A stretch of DNA of 64,000 nt from Robertmurraya korlensis NBRC 107688 (lineage in GTDB: Bacteria > Bacillota > Bacilli > Bacillales > Cytobacillaceae). The stretch covers positions 186,001 through 250,000 of the forward strand of contig NZ_BCVH01000003.1 in assembly GCF_001591645.1 (NCBI RefSeq), read 5' to 3'. Position 1 is the first letter of the stretch. Each line of letters starts with the position of its first letter. Both the position numbers and the translations under genes were made by a program. Shown in pieces: positions 60,053-64,000 of the stretch. The notes beneath the pieces were generated by a model. The model did not search any database. It worked only from the letters and a program-made list of their open reading frames with translations, and was not told where the DNA came from.

Positions 60053-60688
60053 GTGGGTGAAGACAAGGAAATCACAGAAAATCTAACTCAAGACAAAATA
60101 AATTTAGCAAAACAAATGGTTTTGAACGTTCGTGACATTGATGATTATGAAATAGAGAAATCCTTTGAAATGCACGATCTACACATTGATATATACAGAG
60201 CACAAACCCAATTAAATAAAAAATTAGGGATACCCGAGGAGACAACCATAAAGTCATTCTCAGGGGAATCTGAAACATGGAAAATAAACGACTATAAAAT
60301 TGAAATCGACCCCAAGAGAGTTCAAACTGCTCCAGGAACCATATCTATGAAAGGGAAACAGACTTTTATGGCAGATTATTTCAAGGTAGAAGCACATATT
60401 TCCTTTAAGGATGTTTTTTCTGGCGAAGACCATAAGATTTATGAGTTTGAACTTACACCTGAAAAGCCTACACTCAAAAATGGTGAAATCACTGACGTAA
60501 AAATAGGGGAGTTAAACATTGCAAGACAAAAAACCTCTCATACCTTTAGAATACCGATACTAAATAAATATAACGAGCCAGTTTCCTTAGATGATGTTTT
60601 ACAAACGTATTTTATCATTGAATGGGGAGGGCTACAGGATGAAACGAACAAGAGAGAGAGGATTGACCTCAAGTCAAATGGAGGATGA
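60053..60688 (+). pseudogene. Hypothetical secreted-type protein, probably frameshifted at its 5' end
   Basis: 211 residues from GTG 60053, but the frame is open upstream to about 60014 and encodes PKEVEKLFVEGNKVG. It joins in sense to LKEA at 60000-60010 in the YcxB frame, preceded there by ATG 59941 and a signal-like helix. The body is beta-rich and hydrophilic (DYKIEIDPKRVQTAPG, VSLDDVLQTYFIIEWGG), and I do not recognise the family. One extra base in CGACCCAAGG would explain the break. It could also be a sequencing error. Confidence 0.5.
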
Positions 60689-61061
60689 ATCCCAAAGTTA
60701 GAAAGACGCCCTCCTGGTAAAATTAAGAAGGGTGTTTTGTTGTACTTTTAGACAAACGCGACAGCATTCCTGTAATAATTTAAAAATGAGAATGAAATTT
60801 TAAAATAAGATTGTGAACCTAAAGACTTGCATTAGCACAATAAAAAATAAAATTAAAGAGCGAAAAATATACAGATTCTTGCTTTACCTGCGTATTTCGG
60901 CTAATTTACATTCATAAAATCCACTGCCATTTAAAGCATTTATTAATTGCCAAATACAGGTTAGAGGGTTTTTAATTTCCTAAAACATATGAGATTATGA
61001 ATATTGAAAAGCAAGAAAAACTAGGGCCTTATAAAATGGACCACCAGTAAGGGGGAAGGAT
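60689..61061. other. 373-bp AT-rich gap
   Basis: Apart from a weak hairpin after the hypothetical gene (ACGCCCTCC...AGGGTGTTTTG, about 60706-60738) and an AAGGGGGAAGG ribosome site before the next gene, I see no structure or reading frame. Confidence 0.5.
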
Positions 61062-61451
61062 ATGAACCATATCGTTTTGTTTGATGGAGAATGTAATTTT
61101 TGTGATCGAAGTGTCCAATTCATTATTAAAAGGGATAAGGAAGCAGTATTTAAATTTACCTCTCTACAGAGTGATATAGGGCAAGAAATAACTAGAAAGC
61201 ACCAAGTTCCCGGTGATATAGACAGTATCATTGTAGTAAAAGACGATAAATATTACATTAAGTCAGCAGCAGCTCTTCAAATTTGTAAGCATTTATCAGG
61301 TGGGTGGAAGCTATTATTTGTACTTTCAATCATACCAAAGCCGATTCGTGATAATTTCTACGATATCCTTGCGAAGAACAGATACAAATGGTTTGGAAAA
61401 AATGACCGCTGTATGATACCCTCGCCTGAAATAAGAAATCGGTTTTTATAA
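61062..61451 (+). CDS. DCC family thiol-disulfide oxidoreductase-like protein (YuxK)
   Basis: 129 residues, the family's usual size. The DxxCxxC signature is at the N-terminus (LFDGECNFCDRSVQF), then KFTSLQSDIGQ and the C-terminal NRYKWFGKNDRC. The family has a thioredoxin-like fold; the reaction is unproven. Single gene with its own ribosome site. Confidence 0.92.
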   Translation: MNHIVLFDGECNFCDRSVQFIIKRDKEAVFKFTSLQSDIGQEITRKHQVPGDIDSIIVVKDDKYYIKSAAALQICKHLSGGWKLLFVLSIIPKPIRDNFYDILAKNRYKWFGKNDRCMIPSPEIRNRFL

Positions 61452-61642
61452 AAAGATAGAACACATTGATGTTTCTAATACCTAACACAAGCGAAAGTCT
61501 CTAGGTTTTTAAGAATTCAAATAATCTCAAAAATTAGTATACTGAAAGAAAACTGCTGTTAGAGGATTAAGAAGTTACTGACCGAAGATAGATGCTAGCA
61601 TTTTTGCTTAATAACCTCCCACAAAAGAAAGAGGAGAAAGCC

Positions 61643-62386
61643 ATGCCATTAGAGATTGTCCGCCATGATCTGACAAAAATGAAGGTAGATGCGATTGTAA
61701 ATGCTGCAAATACGGAATTAAAAATGGGTGGAGGTGTTTGTGGAGCGATTTTTCGGGCTGCCGGTGTGAATGAGCTAACCGAGGCATGCAATGAAATAGG
61801 GGAATGTGCCGTTGGTCAAGCAGTCATAACCGAAGGGTTTCACTTGTCAGCCAAATATATCATACATACACCTGGACCTATTTGGAAGGGTGGATCTCAT
61901 CAAGAAGCAGAACTGCTTAAGAATTCCTATGAGCATTCTCTAAAGTTAGCAAAGAAAAATAAATGTGAGACTATCGCTTTTCCGCTAATTTCGACGGGTA
62001 TCTATGGATTTCCAAAAGAAGAAGCGTTACAAATTGCCATTTCTAGCATTAGTCAATTCCTTTTGCATCATGACATGCTTGTGTATTTAGTCGTCTTTGA
62101 TCATACTTCCTTTGGGTTAAGTCAAAAGCTTTTGTCATCTATCTATGAATATATTGATGAGCATTATGTTGAGGAAGTAGAACTTATGTTTCATCCTCGA
62201 CCAGACCGATGGATCTTGGAAGAAATACAAGAGTCTGAAGCACAACCAGAGAATCTGCACGAAAAACAGAGTGATTTACCCATAGAAAATAGTCTAGCAC
62301 ATCTCGTAGAGGAACTGGATGAGTCTTTTTCAGAACGTCTGCTTCGGTTAATTGATGAAAGAGGGATGACGGATGTAGAAACCTAA
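61643..62386 (+). pseudogene. Macro-domain protein, 5' part of a frameshifted gene
   Basis: 247 residues from ATG 61643 (AGAGGAGAAA before it). The macro domain (about 1-165) has VDAIVNAANTELKMGGGVCG and FPLISTGIYGFPKEEA, the ADP-ribose binding loops of O-acetyl-ADP-ribose deacetylases. After an acidic linker, [20 protein letters not shown] begins a helical domain that stops abruptly at TAA 62384. The same domain continues in another frame from 62382 ([17 protein letters not shown]). Related Firmicutes proteins have both parts in one chain. Confidence in the domain is high; whether the break is real needs resequencing. Confidence 0.85.
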
Positions 62387-62657
62387 TAGAAGGGCGAATA
62401 TTGATCGTCGCTTGTTTTCAAAGATTCGTACGAAAGTAGATTATGTGCCTACAAAGAAAACAGCCCTTGCCTTTGCCATTGCGTTACATCTTAATGTACA
62501 CGAGACAAACGAGTTATTGTCTGCTGCAGGATATACATTGTCGCGTAGCAGTAAAGTAGATGTCATCATTGAATTTTTTATCCAACAAAGCAATTATAAT
62601 ATTCACGAAATCAATGAAGCTTTATTTGCTTTTGATCAACCTTTACTCGGTGCATAA
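62382..62657 (+). pseudogene. 3' part of the frameshifted macro-domain gene
   Basis: The frame from 62382 encodes [17 protein letters not shown] and continues through [21 protein letters not shown] and [19 protein letters not shown] to the TAA at 62655-62657. It completes the XRE-like helical domain that starts at the end of the macro ORF. TTG 62412 is the first possible start but has no ribosome site. A single-base change in ACCTAATAG would restore one reading frame. Confidence 0.8.
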
Positions 62658-62658
62658 A

Positions 62659-62675
62659 TGTCGCTTTCAAAGCGA
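62659..62675 (+). terminator. Hairpin after the macro-domain gene
   Basis: GTCGCTT / AAGCGAC around TCA, followed by CATTCCTTTT; a weak terminator between the macro and vWA genes. Confidence 0.45.
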
Positions 62676-62692
62676 CCATTCCTTTTAATCAT

Positions 62693-62737
62693 CTTGATAT
62701 CCTACATGTATAACCGAATGAAGCGGAGGATATCAAG
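62693..62737 (+). promoter_or_regulatory. Hairpin covering the vWA ribosome site
   Basis: Perfect 11-bp inverted repeat CTTGATATCCT / AGGATATCAAG with a 23-base loop. The 3' arm overlaps GGAGGA, the ribosome site of ATG 62739, so the folded mRNA would limit translation. Confidence 0.55.
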
Positions 62738-62738
62738 T

Positions 62739-63390
62739 ATGAAAAAGAATGTAACAGAAGTAGTGTTTATCTTAGACAAAAGTGGCTCCATGGCAGGACT
62801 TGAAACGGACACAATCGGTGGCTATAACTCCATGCTTAAAAAGCAAAAGATGGCGGAAGGAGAAGCTTTCGTTACGACGGTATTATTTAATCATCAGTAT
62901 GAACTCTTACATGACCGAATCAGTGTAAAAGGCATTTCTCCCATTACTGAAAGGGACTATGAGGTAGGGGGGACAACGGCCTTACTCGATAATCGGCTTC
63001 TCTATCCAAAAAATCGTTAATGTTCAAAAACACACAAGTAGGGATGAGCGAGCCGAAAAGGTCCTTTTTGTCATTACAACCGATGGAATGGAAAATGCCA
63101 GTCGTGAATTTACCCCTGATAAAATAAAAAACATGATCACACACCAGAAAGAGAAATATGGATGGGATTTTATCTTTCTAGGTGCGAATATCGATGCCAT
63201 TTCAACGGGTGCACAGTTCGGAATTTCTGAGGACTTCGCGGTTGATTACCATGCTGATGAGGTAGGAACAAAATTAAATTATGAAATGGTAAGCGAGGCA
63301 GTAGTAAAACTACGAAGCGGGAAGAACATAGATCGGAGCTGGAAAGAAGGGATTGAACGTGATTATAAGGGTCGCTCGAGAGATAAATAG
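62739..63390 (+). pseudogene. vWA domain protein, frameshifted
   Basis: The N-terminal half (62739-63020) starts MKKNVTEVVFILDKSGSM with the MIDAS motif DKSGSM and runs to GGTTALLD, then shifts into NRLLYPKNR and a stop. The other frame from about 62990 continues GFSIQKIVNVQKHTSRDERA, VLFVITTDGMENASREF and FLGANIDAIS to TAA-like end at 63388-63390 (TAG). Loss of two bases around GATAATCGG (expected GAT GCA ATC GG) explains the break. Intact relatives are metal-binding vWA proteins of about 215 residues. Confidence 0.8.
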
Positions 63391-63449
63391 GGGTAATGTT
63401 CTTGAATTTGCATCTTAATCGCCCAATAAAATGATTATAAACTCTACAT

Positions 63450-63498
63450 AAGACTCTGTATCCGTTCATGACGATGAGGTACAGAGTCTTATTTTTTT
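63450..63498 (+). terminator. Terminator after the vWA gene
   Basis: Perfect 11-bp stem AAGACTCTGTA / TACAGAGTCTT with a 19-base loop, then ATTTTTTT. The remaining 260 bp up to the next gene show no other feature. Confidence 0.9.
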
Positions 63499-63757
63499 AG
63501 CTTAGAAGCTCGCTGGAAAATGTCTGTTTTTTAAACAATTTAACCTGTTTTCTACATTCGGAATGTTACTTTAAGTGATTATAGTAAAGGTTACTAACCT
63601 CATCAAGTGAGGCTTCATACTTTCATTTTCTGTTTAAACAAAATCCTATAAATTATGTCGACTACCATGACCAATACAAACGTGGAAAAATAATAGCTGA
63701 AGGAAATAGCGAATCTGCAAATGTATGAATCTAAAATCTCCTGAAAGTAGGGATCCA

Positions 63758-64000
63758 ATGACATTGCATCGTACACATTCCGGTGAAACAGATCATCATC
63801 TTCAAAATAAGGGTATATTTCTCCAGTATCATAAAAAAGGAATTGATGGAGATGGAAAATTACACCTTCATCTAGGGTATGAGATCTACCTTTTTTACAA
63901 AGGAAACGCTACTTTAATTATTGGCGATCAAGTGTATCCACTTCAAACTGGCGACATGGTCTTAATTCCAGGTCAGACCCCACATATATCAAAGCCCGAT
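63758..64000 (+). CDS. Cupin-type N-terminus of a probable AraC regulator, cut by the window end
   Basis: 81 codons from ATG 63758 to the window edge with no stop. The residues form a cupin: HLHLGYEIYLFYKGNATLIIGD, then LQTGDMVLIPGQTPHIS. This matches the sugar-sensing domain of AraC regulators, though the DNA-binding half is not visible. The ribosome site is weak (AAAGTAGGGATCC). It is not closely similar to the two complete AraC proteins here. Confidence 0.7.
   Translation, partial: MTLHRTHSGETDHHLQNKGIFLQYHKKGIDGDGKLHLHLGYEIYLFYKGNATLIIGDQVYPLQTGDMVLIPGQTPHISKPD

Noticed and set aside
1-64000. Prophage or integrative element with att sites
   Set aside because: No integrase, phage structural genes or tRNA-associated direct repeats are present; the only mobile structure with clear ends is the 581-bp element at 51.3 kb.

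Overview
The window looks like Bacillaceae chromosome (Bacillus sensu lato). Supporting signs are the low G+C, strong AGGAGG ribosome binding sites with frequent GTG/TTG starts, kamA followed by a YokU-type gene, cre-type CcpA operators, YesM/YesN-like two-component systems, and a DUF1360 gene. There is no rRNA, tRNA, CRISPR array or intact phage. Most of the window is a set of carbohydrate-utilisation modules, each with its own regulator.

Layout. 1-5.3 kb: amino-acid catabolism (GNAT fragment, lysine 2,3-aminomutase, YokU, amino-acid permease, glutamate dehydrogenase). 5.4-5.7 kb: five 52-bp tandem repeats. 5.7-9.7 kb: AraC regulator, GH1 glycosidase, sugar MFS transporter. 9.8-17.7 kb: YesL-like protein, YesM/YesN-like kinase and regulator, and a CUT1 ABC importer (two permeases plus a lipoprotein). 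17.7-18.2 kb: collapsed remnant of a second AraC-GH1-MFS cassette, whose promoter now sits in front of a GH78 rhamnosidase (18.2-21.1 kb). 21.3-31.8 kb: LytTR/GHKL two-component system, then a membrane-anchored GH3 with reversed domain order, a second GH3, a GtrA-like protein, a GT2 glycosyltransferase and UDP-galactopyranose mutase. 31.9-36.8 kb: secreted nuclease, second AraC regulator divergent from a second GH1 plus a GH43. 36.9-46.9 kb: mixed region with gene remnants (DUF1360, Mrr), an ECF sigma/membrane-protein pair, an ECF-transporter S component, a diguanylate cyclase behind a c-di-GMP riboswitch, small proteins, and a secreted carboxylesterase behind a RAT/terminator leader. 47-56.7 kb: binding protein-kinase-regulator trio, a 581-bp MITE-like element with 9-bp target duplication, then a fructan-type operon (binding protein, two permeases, GH32). 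56.8-57.1 kb: five more 52-bp repeats in the opposite orientation. 57.2-64 kb: MetE-like protein, small membrane proteins, YcxB-like protein, DCC thioredoxin-like protein, frameshifted macro-domain and vWA genes, and the start of a cupin/AraC gene.

How it works together. Four promoters (6.9, 8.3, 18.0 and 34.0 kb) share one design: a GATTCGAG-type box exactly 42 bp upstream of a cre-like site that runs into the -10. This suggests one regulon controlled by the paralogous AraC proteins and CcpA that joins the two GH1 enzymes, the MFS transporter, GH78 and GH43, probably for plant rhamno- and xylo-glucosides. The GH3-GtrA-GT2-Glf operon has two canonical LytTR boxes 21 bp apart, directly after the LytTR regulator and kinase genes. 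No ABC ATPase is present, so both importers probably borrow an MsmX-type ATPase encoded elsewhere.
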